A stretch of 64,000 nt of DNA from Costus lasius (taxonomy: Eukaryota; Streptophyta; Magnoliopsida; Zingiberales; Costaceae). The notes under the pieces are model-generated. The model saw only the letters and a list, made by a program, of their open reading frames with translations. It searched no databases and was not told where the DNA came from. The DNA is taken from contig CM050446.2 of assembly GCA_027563935.2 (NCBI GenBank), forward strand, positions 128,108,499 to 128,172,498. The letters are read 5' to 3'. This document shows positions 12,901-22,035 of the stretch, piece by piece. Within the stretch, counting starts at the first letter, position 1. Every line of letters begins with the position of its first letter. The position numbers and the translations under genes were made by a program.

Positions 12901-14309
12901 TAGCCAAATCTAGTAAGAATATTTTTAATACAGTTCACAATTCAACATTTCCTCTTTCTTTGTGCACATACATTCACTTGCTTATGTGAATACAAATAAC
13001 AATAATATCAAAAAGTAACTCCTTACATACATTAAAGATATTCAACATGGAAGCACGCTCAAAATACTGTGGAGACTGAAATTTAGTTGAAATAAAGTTT
13101 CGTTATTGAATCATTTCGTCATAATTTTTAGAATAGTACTCCAATTAATGTATCTTTTGCAACGATGATATCTTGAATGAGAGAACTTGATGGTGAGTGT
13201 TTATTTGCCAATTTTGGAAGTAATAAGACATCTCATATGCTTGCTTAATTGTTTGCCTTGTGTTGCACTTTTAATTGTATTTATATAGCACTGGGCTCCT
13301 GATTGAGCTAAATAACTAATTACAGTTTTCGGCATGAAATATCTATTTTTTGTCATTGTTTATGTTAAATCTTATTCTCTGTTTGAATCCAACGTAGCAC
13401 GGTGGACCAATTTAATGGAGAGAGCAAGCCAGTGGTACTTTATCTTGATGAGAAGCAGGTTAAGTTTTTAAATGTCAAGCCAACAATAGTTCTTACTTAC
13501 CATGAAGCTCTTTCAGTCATTTTTTTTTCATTGAAAAAACTTAAGAACTGTTATTCAAAGTTATTGATGAAATTTATTCTTATTTGACCTTAGAAACCAT
13601 GCTGCCTCTCTTCTTATTACAGATGATACAAGGCCTTAAAGATGTCATAGTTGGAATGAAGGCAGGAGGTTAGGGTTCATATTTTAGACAATAAGTAAAT
13701 TATATTTTATTATACATCTCTTTTTCGATATCTGGTGATATTTAATTGAAAAATCTTTTATGTCACTTCAGAGAATAAGAGGTAACTTGCAGCCTTTCAC
13801 ATGTTGATAGATGCTATCCTGCTGAATGAAAAATATCATGTAGAAAGTATACCTTGTAGATGATGTTCATAAAGATCCTATGTATCTTGTGCATGATGAG
13901 TAACATGTTTTGAGCTCAGAGAGCACTAAAATTTAGATGATCATCCCTTAGACTTACAGTTGAAGAAGTGTAGAATAAGACAGTAAAATCTCTTCAGAAA
14001 AACGAAGTAAGAAGCTGAAATCCACGACCAAGTTAGGCAAAAATAGCAAAGGTACTAAGAGAGTTTGTAGGTGGGAATGTAAGATGCCACCGGAAATAAC
14101 AAAGTGTTAATCCCTTAGAGCGTATAGCTAAACCACAATTTTGTTTGATCTTTCTAATAGTTCCGTCAGCATCCAAGATGGTTTAGGAGTGAAGCAAGGA
14201 AGAACAAACTTTGTCCCTGATACTTTTAAGTCAAAAAATAGAGTGGGCAGCTTATAAAAATCACTGAGGAACAGTGTCAATAGCATCCAATCTAAGATTC
14301 ATGACTCAT

Positions 14310-14366
<57 letters not shown>

Positions 14367-17300
14367 GGAAGTTCCAATAGAGGTGGTTGTTAGGAGCTCT
14401 ACTTGGCTACTTGGTGAAGAAAAGGCTAATAGGTTTTAAAGGTTGCACTAGTAAATAATTCAGCGGAATTTAGTCTAATTTCAAGTAACAGTTTTCATCA
14501 GGAGGCACTTTTGAGCTCTCATTTATGGTCTTTTCGAGTCATAGAGTGATTCAAGTCGGATGACATTAGGTGTTCTCATACTCTTGTCCTTCTTATATTC
14601 TAAACCTACAAAATGATAGGGAGAATGTTGGGGTCATTTTTGGTCATGTTTAAATGTAATTGACCTTTTCAAATTCACCTTATAAATTATAAGGTTTTTT
14701 ATTTAATGGGTTCTGGCTTCCAATGAGTACAAGCACTCATTGTTAATTACCCCTAAAATTAGGGTACCTTTAGGGATGTCAACGGGTCGGGTACCCACCC
14801 TTTTTGGCCAAACCCGAACCCAACCCGACCCGCCTCAAACTCGAACCCAGTTAAACCCGAGTCGGGTATTTAAATGGGCACCCGCGGGTACCCGTTTAAC
14901 TTAAAATATTTATTTTTAAATTATTTTTATAAAATATAACTATAAAATAATAATAATAATAATAAATATATTTATAAAAATCATTTTATTATATAAATAT
15001 ATATAAATATAAATATATATTTTTTTATTATATATAATCGGGTATCGGGTACCCGCGGATACCCATGGGAGTAAACCCGAACCCTACCCGATTAGCTAAT
15101 CGGGTACCCGAACCCGCTATAAACGGGTCGGGTCGGGTCGGGTACCCATGAAGACGGGTACCCATTGACTCCCCTAGGTACCTTTGATTAAGAGATCTAT
15201 ATAAGTAAATAGCACTCGACAAATTAGAGGACAAAATATTTTGTAAATTTCATATCAATACATAGCTCATGAACAACTTAAAATTTGAAGCAACCTTCGT
15301 TAGTCAAAGAAAGACTTGTCAGTGGATATCCGATTTTCTAAGAACATGTGGACATTTGAATACTCGGCCCTGATGGCTTATGAGTATTTGAGATTTGATT
15401 GGTACTTGGCCTCAATAGCTTGTGTGTATTTGAATTTGATATGTACTCGGCTTCAATAGCTTGTGAGTATTTGAATTTGATATGTACTTGGCTTTAATAG
15501 CTTGTGAGTATTTGAATTTGATAAGTACTCGGCTTCAATAACTTGTGAGTATTTTGGACTTGATATGTACTTGGCCTTAGTGGCTTGTGAGTATTTGAAT
15601 TTGATAAGTACTCGGCTTCAATAGCTTGTGAGTATTTGAATTTGATAATGACTCGGCTTCAATAGCTTGTGAGTATTTTGGACTTGATATGTACTTGACC
15701 TTAGTGGCTTGTGAATATTTGAATTTGATTTATGCTCGGCCTTGGTGGCTTATGAGCATTTGAATTTGACATGTGCTCGGCCTTAGTGGTTTATAAGCAT
15801 TTGGATTTGATTTGTGTTCGGCTTTGATAGCTTGTGAGCATTTGAACTTGATTTATAATCGGCCTCGATGGCTTATAAGTATTGGATTTGATATATGCTC
15901 GGTCTTAATGGCTTATGAGCATTTGGATTTGATTTGTGCTCGGCCTTGATGGCTTATGAGCATTTGAATTTGATTTATGCTTGACCTTAATAGCTTATGA
16001 GCATTTGAATTTCATATGGGCTCGGCCTTAATGACTTTTGACTATTTGAATTTGATTTGTGCTCGGCCTTGATGGCTTATGAGCATTTGAGCTTGATTCT
16101 GAAAAATATCCGGCCTCGACGGTTTATTGGATATTTCAATTTTGGAGAATATCCGGCCTTGATGGCTTGTCGGATGTTTCAATTTAGAAAATACTTGGCC
16201 TCAATGGCTTATTAGGTATTTGATTTAGAAAATATCCAGCCTCAGCGGCTTATTGGATATTTGGATTTAGAAAATATCCGGCCTCAGCGGCTTATTGGAT
16301 ATTTGATTTGGTTTTTGGCCCTTGGTGAGCATTTGAAATTGATTTTTTTTTTTTTGTTCGGTCTTGATGACATGTGAGCATTTTAACTTGATATGTGCTC
16401 GGCCTTGATAGCTTATGAGCATTTGAACTTGATTTGCACTCTGCCTTGATGGCTTATGAATATTTGATTTGATTTATCATGAGGAATAATTATTTTACCT
16501 TAGAGCACCACATACACAATATCATATTAAAGAGCTACGCCCCGATGACAAGTATCGACATCGCATCTCCCAGACAATATTATAATGTGATGGATTTGAT
16601 CAAAATAGGTCGAGTGTGTTAATTAGCTCATGTTCAACTGGATGAAAGACATGTTTCAATTCAAATCCAAGACCATATTTAGGAAGATCGATCTTAATTT
16701 TACAGGGTTAAATACCCAGATTATATTAATGACTGTCAATTTGACTCATATTGATGAAAATCATCTTTAGCCATCAAATATCCGATTTTCTCATGGCCGT
16801 TGATCTAAATTCATAGATCTGTTTAATCCAGGACTCGGATTGAAAATCCGACATCATATTTAGAAAGATCTGGTTCAATTTAATAGGGATCAACTCCCTA
16901 ATCATATCAAATGTCAACCGATTGACCTAGATATGTCTAGATCATTGACACCCGTTGATTATTTAGATCAAATTCATCTTGATCATTCATTTAAATTCAC
17001 TTATATGTTTCAATCTAGAATTAGGATCGAAAATCTGATATCATATTTGGAAAGATGTGGTTTAATTTAATAGTGATTAACTCCCTGATCATGTCGAAAG
17101 TCAACCAATCGACCTAGATATGCTTAGGTCTCTTTCAGCCGTTGATTTAGAGTTTAGATCAAACTCATCTTGACCGTTTGTTTAAATTCGCTGATCTGCT
17201 TTGATTCAAGTCTCTGATCAAAAATCGGATATCATATATGGAGAGATCAAGTTCGACTTAGTACTAGGGATCGACACCTTGATCATGTCAACAACCAACC

Positions 17301-20300
17301 AGTTGACTTAGATATGCTCGGATCAATTTCAGCCATTGATTTATATTTATATCTGATTTATCACGACCGTTCATTTAAATTCATATATTTACTTCAATCC
17401 GAGTCTCGGATCGAAAATCCGATATCATATTGGAGAAGATCTGATTTGAATTACTAGGAATGGATACTTTGATCATGCCAAACGTCAACGGATTGGCCTA
17501 GATACGCTCCGAACCTTCTTAGCCGTTCATTTCAAATTTAGATATGAGCCGTTAGATTTGAAATGGATGAATCTGCTCCGTTGGTTTTAATTTATTAAAT
17601 CGGATTGATCTTAGCTGTCCGATTTCGTGTAAAATAATCATGACCGTTGGATTTTATGGAAATCTGGATCGTTGATTTGATCTTAACAACTCTAAACCAT
17701 TGATTTTAATTTTTAAGTTTACACTAATCTCGACCGTCCGATAAAGATTGAAATAATCTTGACCGTCGGTTTGATTCAGATCTCAACCGTTGATTTTATG
17801 GGATGAATCTGCTCCGTTAATTTGAATTTATTAAACTGGCTAGATCTCAACCGTTCGATTTTGTTTGAAATAATCTGGAGCGTCAATTTGATGAAGTTCT
17901 GAACCGTAGATGTGTTTGAATGGATCTGGACCGTTCATTCGATTTCTTCGTTACCCGCGGCGGCGGCGTTTGAAGATTAGGGTTTGTTGCCGCCACCCGT
18001 TCACCGCACTTCCAGCCAATCGGCTTTGGCAGTGCCTTCCCTATCTCGAAGATTAGGGTTTGTTGCCGCCACCCGTTCACCGCACTTCCGGCCAATCGGC
18101 TTTGGCAGTGCCTTCCCTATGTCGAGGATGACCGATGCCCGGAGTTTGAAGCCTTTCGGTGGAGTATCAGTGGCGAATCGGCGATTTAGGCAGAAACAGG
18201 ATAGCCGGCATTTTTTCGTTCGATTCCGGCGATCCAGTGATCGGATGACCAGATCCTTTTGGTTATAGGTTTGCTAGCGTGAGGAGAGCATGCAGATGTG
18301 ATTTTAGTGAGATCCAACGGTCGGATCTCGAGTTCTTACTGTAGAAGTTTCGGCAGACGAAGAGGGCTATGATAAAATTTTCTTCTCATCTAGAAAATTA
18401 TAAAATCTTAGAAAAATTTGAGAATATAAAATCTCAGGAAATTTTAAGGGATATAGAATCCCAGAAATAATTTTGAGGGATATAAAAATCCCAAGAATGT
18501 TAAGGGATATAAAATCCTTGACATTGAATTTAAATGACATAACGACCCTTAACATTAAAAGGATATAAAGATCCTTGACATTAAATTAAATGATATAGAG
18601 ATCCTTGACATTGAAAGGATATAAAAATCCTTGACATTGAATTAAAGGATATAGAAATCCTTGACATTGAAATAAAGGATATAAAGATCCTTGACATTAG
18701 GAGGATATAAAGATCTTTGACGTTGAAAGGATATAAAAATCCTTGACAGTAATATCTTGTTTCTCTACTTGTTTCTCTACTTCTACCATAACATATTCCT
18801 CGAGAAACTCCTCTACTCTCCTCCTTTTCTTTTTTCCTTCTAGTCTATTTGCCGAGAGACATCTCCTTTCCTTTTTTTTTTTTTTTGTCGAGAACTTCTT
18901 TTCTCCACTTTTGCTCTTTTTTTTTCTTTGCAGCCGAGACCTCCCCCTTTTATTTTCTTATGGTGCCGAGAGCCTCCTCTCTTGCTCTCTATTTTTTTTT
19001 CTATTACCTTCTCCACCTATCAATGTCTCCGCTTCTTTCCAATTTTTTTAATGCCGAAGCTCCCCTCCAATTTCTTAATGCCGAAGCCAATTCCCTTCTC
19101 TCCTTTTTGGTGTTGCCGAGCACTTCCCTCGTCCTCAATTTTCTTCTATCCCCCTTCTGTGTTACCGAGAGCTTGGAAAGCTCTCCCCTTCTTTATCTTC
19201 AATTGCTCTCTTTATTTCTCTCCTCTCCCCTTGCCGAGAGATATCTCGGCCCCTTTTTTATTGCTCCTCAGAACCTCCTCTGCCTCCCCTCTTTTATTCT
19301 TTATTCCTAACCCCTCTTATAAAGTAGGACCTTCAATCTAAATCGTGATTGAGATTCACGATTCTATAATCCAATGTGGCATGGTTCACGGTAAAGTCAA
19401 ATTTCCTTTGATTTATTCTATATATGATTTCTAATTTTGGAGCAAACGATTCCATATTTCCCCTTTTCTTTTTTTTTTTATTTGGACATTTGATAATCTA
19501 ATTCCTTTTTTTTTTTGCGAAATAAATGGCACCCTTTCTTGCTTCTTTCCTTTTTTTAGCTTCCTTTATTCTAATAAATTCAATTGCTATTTTCTCTTTG
19601 TTGATTTGATTTCTATCTATGCCTCTAATTTTCTCAATCATGGTCAAAATCAATTTTGACCTTACCCAAGACATGTACACATGGGTGAAAATAAATGGTT
19701 CAACAGAGAAATAACTTTGTTGAAGGTTGACTAATATCATGTGAATGAAGAAACTTGTGAAAGGTCTTGTGCTGTTCTGTTAGTGAAAATCAAGTAAACA
19801 CAGAAAATGGAATTCGATAAGAATTTCTTGCTTAAAGTAACATTTTGATTTAGCTGTTAGAATATATCGTAGCCTCTCCTTTTGTGTACAAGAATTTGTT
19901 TTCTGTGACACGAAACAAAAATGGTTAAATGTTGGATCACGTCCTTAAGATCAATATTTACTCTGCATGGGTAAATGTATATAAATCTTGAATTGGATTG
20001 AGAAATGCCACCAAACTTTCATTTTCCTGGTAATCAATAGAGAAAAGGAAAAAAAACACTTCTCTTCTCTCTTAATTTTTACCTTCTTGACGGATTCTTG
20101 CCTTTTGCAGGGAAGAGGAGAGCTTTGATTCCTCCTAACGTGGGTTACGTCAATGAAAACTTGAAACCAATTCCAGACGAGGTATGTTTTCTCCTTCCTC
20201 TTCGCATCCATTGAATTTCTGTATACAAGATTTGAAGATCAAATTATTCAACTGTGATCTTGAGCTTGAGATAACAAATTGTATTCGTCTTAACATTGCA

Positions 20301-20379
20301 GTTTGGTCCACGGAGGAGTCTCCTGTCTCATGCAAAAGAGCCATTGGTTTTTGAAGTTCAGTTATTGAAGGTGCTCTAA
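9980..20379 (+). CDS. FKBP16-1: FKBP16-1-like thylakoid-lumen FKBP, 196 aa
   Basis: Eight exons join in frame: 9980-10041, 11036-11179, 11298-11332, 11412-11505, 13398-13458, 13623-13668, 20111-20181, 20302-20379 (TAA). The product has a transit region of about 38 residues, then RRLFVGIGALTFAKPALS (residues 39-56). The twin arginine before a hydrophobic stretch is typical of Tat import into the thylakoid lumen. The FKBP domain (about 90-196) contains the YVCRRSNGYFVHS and GMKAGGKRRALIPP regions and ends EVQLLKVL. Compared with FKBP12, the positions of active-site Asp37 and Trp59 appear replaced (by His and Leu), so strong prolyl-isomerase activity is doubtful; the aromatic of the GYVNE turn is kept. 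An alternative acceptor at 11397 would add five residues in frame; 11411 fits the family better. Intron 6 (13669-20110) holds a 5-kb solo LTR and intron 4 a tandem duplication, yet the frame is intact. Within the FKBP16 group the 16-1 assignment rests on remembered family similarity. Confidence 0.88.
11494..11820. repeat. Tandem duplication spanning the exon 4 splice donor
   Basis: A block starting at the end of exon 4 (GTGCATAG then GTAAATATTAGATTGATT) recurs about 188 bp later as GTGGATAG then GTAATATTAGATTGATT. The following words recur too: ATTTATCCAGTGA at about 11590 and again near 11780. The second copy keeps a GT dinucleotide at the donor position. It lies in intron 4 of FKBP16-1. Confidence 0.7.
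12440..12910. other. GC-richer insert of unknown origin in FKBP16-1 intron 4
   Basis: About 470 bp of this intron are clearly richer in G and C than the AT-rich intron around them, with words such as CCTCTCTCGCGAGCG. I find no long open frame, no inverted ends and no target duplication. It is probably an old fragment of a transposon LTR, but nothing in the sequence proves that. Confidence 0.35.
14310..14362. repeat. (AG)n microsatellite
   Basis: This is an almost pure AG/GA dinucleotide run of about 50 bp with one AAA interruption. It lies in intron 6 of FKBP16-1, about 270 bp before the solo LTR. Confidence 0.95.
14771..15176. mobile_element. hAT-type MITE nested in the solo LTR
   Basis: The left end TAGGGATGTCAACGGGT matches the reverse complement of the right end (TAGGGGAGTCAATGGGT). 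The TAGGG start is usual for hAT elements. The 8-bp direct repeat GGTACCTT flanks it exactly (14763-14770 and 15177-15184), the hAT target length. The 406-bp interior has subterminal GGGTCGGGTACCC repeats in both orientations and an AT-rich centre with TAA repeats. It is non-autonomous and has no coding. It inserted after the LTR formed, because it interrupts the LTR 135 bp from its end. Confidence 0.88.
15361..16471. repeat. 41-bp hairpin minisatellite, about 27 units
   Basis: A unit of about 41 bp (variants of GCTCGGCCTTGATGGCTTAT plus a spacer like TTGAATTTGAT) repeats about 27 times. Each unit can fold: outer arms flank an inner GGCC/GGCT pair around a TTGAT-like loop. The outer arms come in classes that change together: TACTC/GAGTA (units from 15361), ATGCTC/GAGCAT (15732-15737 with 15754-15759) and AAATATCC/GGATATTT (16104-16111 with 16129-16136). 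Wobble forms such as AATATCCG/CGGATGTT also occur. The array is non-coding, and contiguous direct units without unique spacers exclude CRISPR. Confidence 0.9.
16683..17530. repeat. Degenerate tandem repeat of 180-191 bp, about 4.5 copies
   Basis: Units begin near 16683, 16863, 17049, 17241 and 17432 with GAAGATCTGG-like words. They share a middle motif (GTCAACCGATTGACCTAGAT and variants) and an end motif (CGGATCGAAAATCCGATATC), which is itself an inverted repeat. Divergence between units is considerable, so the array is old. It is part of the solo LTR. Confidence 0.8.
17531..17965. repeat. Zone of short degenerate GACCGTTGATTT repeats
   Basis: The words ACCGTTGATTT, GACCGTCGGTTTGAT, GACCGTTGGATTTTATGG and similar recur about every 30-50 bp, mixed with GATCTCAACCGTT. 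No unit boundary is regular. It continues the preceding 188-bp array, whose units contain the same GACCGTT word, and belongs to the solo LTR. Confidence 0.6.
17972..18123. repeat. 76-bp GC-rich tandem duplication, two copies
   Basis: Two head-to-tail copies start at GAAGATTAGGGTTTGTTGCC and end GTGCCTTCCCTAT, with only a few substitutions. Near identity marks it as younger than the arrays beside it. The open frames through it on both strands are repeats read as protein, not genes. Confidence 0.85.
18415..18750. repeat. 26-bp hairpin minisatellite, about 12 units
   Basis: Units of 25-30 bp follow the plan stem, ATATAAA-type loop, stem, then TTGACATTGA-type spacer. The stem arms vary together: TGAGA/TCTCA near 18420-18437, GGGAT/ATCCC near 18448-18462 and again near 18477, and AAGGAT/ATCCTT in most later units (for example 18559-18576). 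The last-but-two unit has AGATCTTT and is imperfect. It is non-coding. Confidence 0.85.
18780..19310. repeat. Pyrimidine-rich tract with recurrent GCCGAGA hairpins
   Basis: A CT-rich sequence is punctuated every 40-70 bp by GCCGAGA or GCCGAAG words, often followed by their own complement. Examples are GAGAGCTT (19167-19174) with AAGCTCTC (19178-19185), and GCCGAGA/TCTCGGC around a GATA loop (19233-19250). Three overlapping open frames here arise from the C/T-rich composition and are not genes. It lies directly upstream of the LTR TATA box. Confidence 0.65.
19318..19324 (+). promoter_or_regulatory. Putative TATA box of the 5-kb solo LTR
   Basis: TATAAAG follows the pyrimidine tract and lies about 390 bp before the LTR end, a plausible U3/R position. 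If active it would start transcription inside intron 6 of FKBP16-1 in the sense direction. Confidence 0.4.
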
Positions 20380-21472
20380 TCCTTTGTGGAGGTGATTCCT
20401 GGAAAATTGTTGAACTTGATTGATTTATGTTTGTATGTAATACGGTTACATTGTGTATTTAACTAGTTTCATTTCACACAATAATCAATTAGTCATATCG
20501 CCCTTTAACTTCAATGATGAATCAAATCACAAGATAGATATCAATGGAACTCCCATGCCAAATGAATAAATCTATTTTGTTTTCCTTGAACGCCAGTAGA
20601 AAACAAATTGCCATATGATAGTTACTATAAGGTTTTAAAATTTTTGCTCATGGAATTGCAAGCATAAATGATGATGAACAAAATCAAAATATAAAAAAAA
20701 AAACTAAAGAAGTTGCTGAAAGTGAAATTTTCAACCCTATATATTAATAATGTAGCAAGGGAACTGGTCTTTTAGTAACTTGTTAGACAATAATTTATCT
20801 CAAATGAAAAGTTGAGCTTGCAAATTTTTGTAAGAGTGATTGAGCTCTAGGGAGGGGTCTACCGAGGGTAAAAAATACCTCTGAATTTAAAATTTGTCTT
20901 GTTTGAAGGTGAATGTGTTATCACTATGTTACTTTAAAGCAAGAGACTCCCCTTGCACCATTGGAATCTCTTCGAGCTTTAGGAAGTCATTTCTCATGGC
21001 ACTTTTGGGAGATTGGAAAGGAATTTAAAATTGTCTTGGTTGAAGATGCAAGTGTGTTGTCACTACGTTACTGTGAAGAAAGAGACTACCCTTGTACCAT
21101 TGGAATCTCTTCGTGCTTCTAGGAAGAGTCATTTCTCAGGGCACTTTTGGGAGATTGGACTTCTTCTTTAATGGCAATATTCTTTCTTGGAAGTTGAAGT
21201 ATTTTTTCTTATCCAAGTGATATGGTTGACCACTTTGCAGTTGACTTAGATAGTGTTGATGTGTATTCACGTTGTTTGATTATTGATGTGGCGCATGATA
21301 TACTATGATGCATGATTAAATTTTCTATCGTTGAACACGAATCATCCATAGAACATACATAAATATTTTATACGAAGTGGCGATGGAGGGTGTTCATATG
21401 TTTATCTATTCATGAGAAGGTTGCTAATTGCCATAGGAAGCAATTGAAGACCAGTGTGGATAGAATATAGAA
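20380..21472. other. Intergenic region after FKBP16-1
   Basis: This AT-rich DNA contains the FKBP16-1 3' end and a tandem duplication at 20883-21155. I see no coding exon. Confidence 0.5.
20883..21155. repeat. Tandem duplication of about 137 bp, two copies
   Basis: Copy one (20883-21017) and copy two (21021-21155) share AATTTAAAATTGTCTTG, CACCATTGGAATCTCTTCG and GCACTTTTGGGAGATTGGA. They differ at scattered positions and are non-coding. Confidence 0.85.
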
Positions 21473-22026
21473 TTCAACAAAAACAGATTTTTTTTTTTTT
21501 TTTTTGGTTTTCTTTTTCAGCGGCCGCCTATGGATTCCACCAATCAAGGTGTTAATCTTGCGTTGACCTCATAGAGCGAAATTATTGAATGAAGCATTGG
21601 GATTGAAATTTGTTCTTCATTGTCAACTCTCTCTCTCTCTAGAAGCACACTGCACGTGATACATGCTTACAGCTCAATGCTTTATCCAATGGATTCCACC
21701 AATCAAGGTGTTAATCTTGCGTTGACCTCATAGAGCGAAAATATTGAATGAAGCATTGGGATTGAAATTTGTTCTTCATTGTCAACTCTCTCTCTCTAGA
21801 AGCACACTGCACGTGATACATGCTTACAGCTCAATGCTTTATGCAATCCAATCCAATGTCACGAGTACGAAACTGAAAGTCTGCACTCTCAGCAGCTTTT
21901 CTTTCCCATTTATAGAAAATCCTAAATGGATATTAATTTAATAGATAAAATAGTAAAATATATTTACAGCTAATTATAACATAATTAATATTTACAAATC
22001 TATTATTTACATGTCTACCACTAACA
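21473..22026 (-). repeat. 3' LTR of the copia element (outer end uncertain)
   Basis: On the minus strand the LTR starts TGTTAGTGG directly after the polypurine tract and carries a TATA box (CTATAAATGGG, 21905-21915 on the plus strand as its complement). It includes a tandem pair of about 158 bp (21531-21689 and 21690-21846) with a TC microsatellite in each copy. Its outer end is not certain: the region at 21480-21505 is a long T run, and no TG is found where one would expect it. The pentamer TTCAA at 21473-21477 equals the pentamer beside the other end (32960-32964) and may be the target duplication. Confidence 0.65.
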
Positions 22027-22035
22027 TCCCCCCTT
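22027..22035 (-). promoter_or_regulatory. Polypurine tract of the copia element
   Basis: Read on the minus strand this is AAGGGGGGA directly before the LTR start TGTTAG. It is the usual primer site for plus-strand DNA synthesis in LTR retrotransposons. Confidence 0.85.

Larger units (their letters stand above)
14636..19705 (+). mobile_element. Solo LTR of about 5.07 kb inside FKBP16-1 intron 6
   Basis: The unit starts TGTTGGGGTC and ends GGTTCAACA, so its outer 5 bp are inverted (TGTTG/CAACA), as in LTR retrotransposons. The 5-bp direct repeat GAGAA flanks it (14631-14635 and 19706-19710). No internal gag-pol, primer-binding site or second LTR is present, so this is a solo LTR left by LTR-LTR recombination. 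Inside, in order: a nested hAT MITE, a 41-bp hairpin array, a 188-bp array, a degenerate GACCGTTGATT-rich zone, a 76-bp pair, a 26-bp hairpin array, a pyrimidine tract with GCCGAGA hairpins, and a TATA box at 19318. The orientation given is that of the TATA. Five kilobases is extreme for a plant LTR; the family cannot be named because no coding part remains. Confidence 0.85.

Noticed and set aside
15361..16471. Regular 41-bp repeats that could be mistaken for a CRISPR array
   Set aside because: Units are contiguous with no unique spacers, the repeats vary gradually, and the surroundings are a plant LTR in a nuclear gene.
18743..19341. Three overlapping plus-strand frames rich in Phe, Leu, Ser and Pro
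   Set aside because: They are products of the pyrimidine-rich tract in the solo LTR; all three frames are open because purines are scarce.
21454..21472. TGTGGATAG as the outer end of the copia LTR
   Set aside because: It begins with TG as required, but the preceding pentamer (ACCAG) does not match the TTCAA at the other end, so the boundary was left open.
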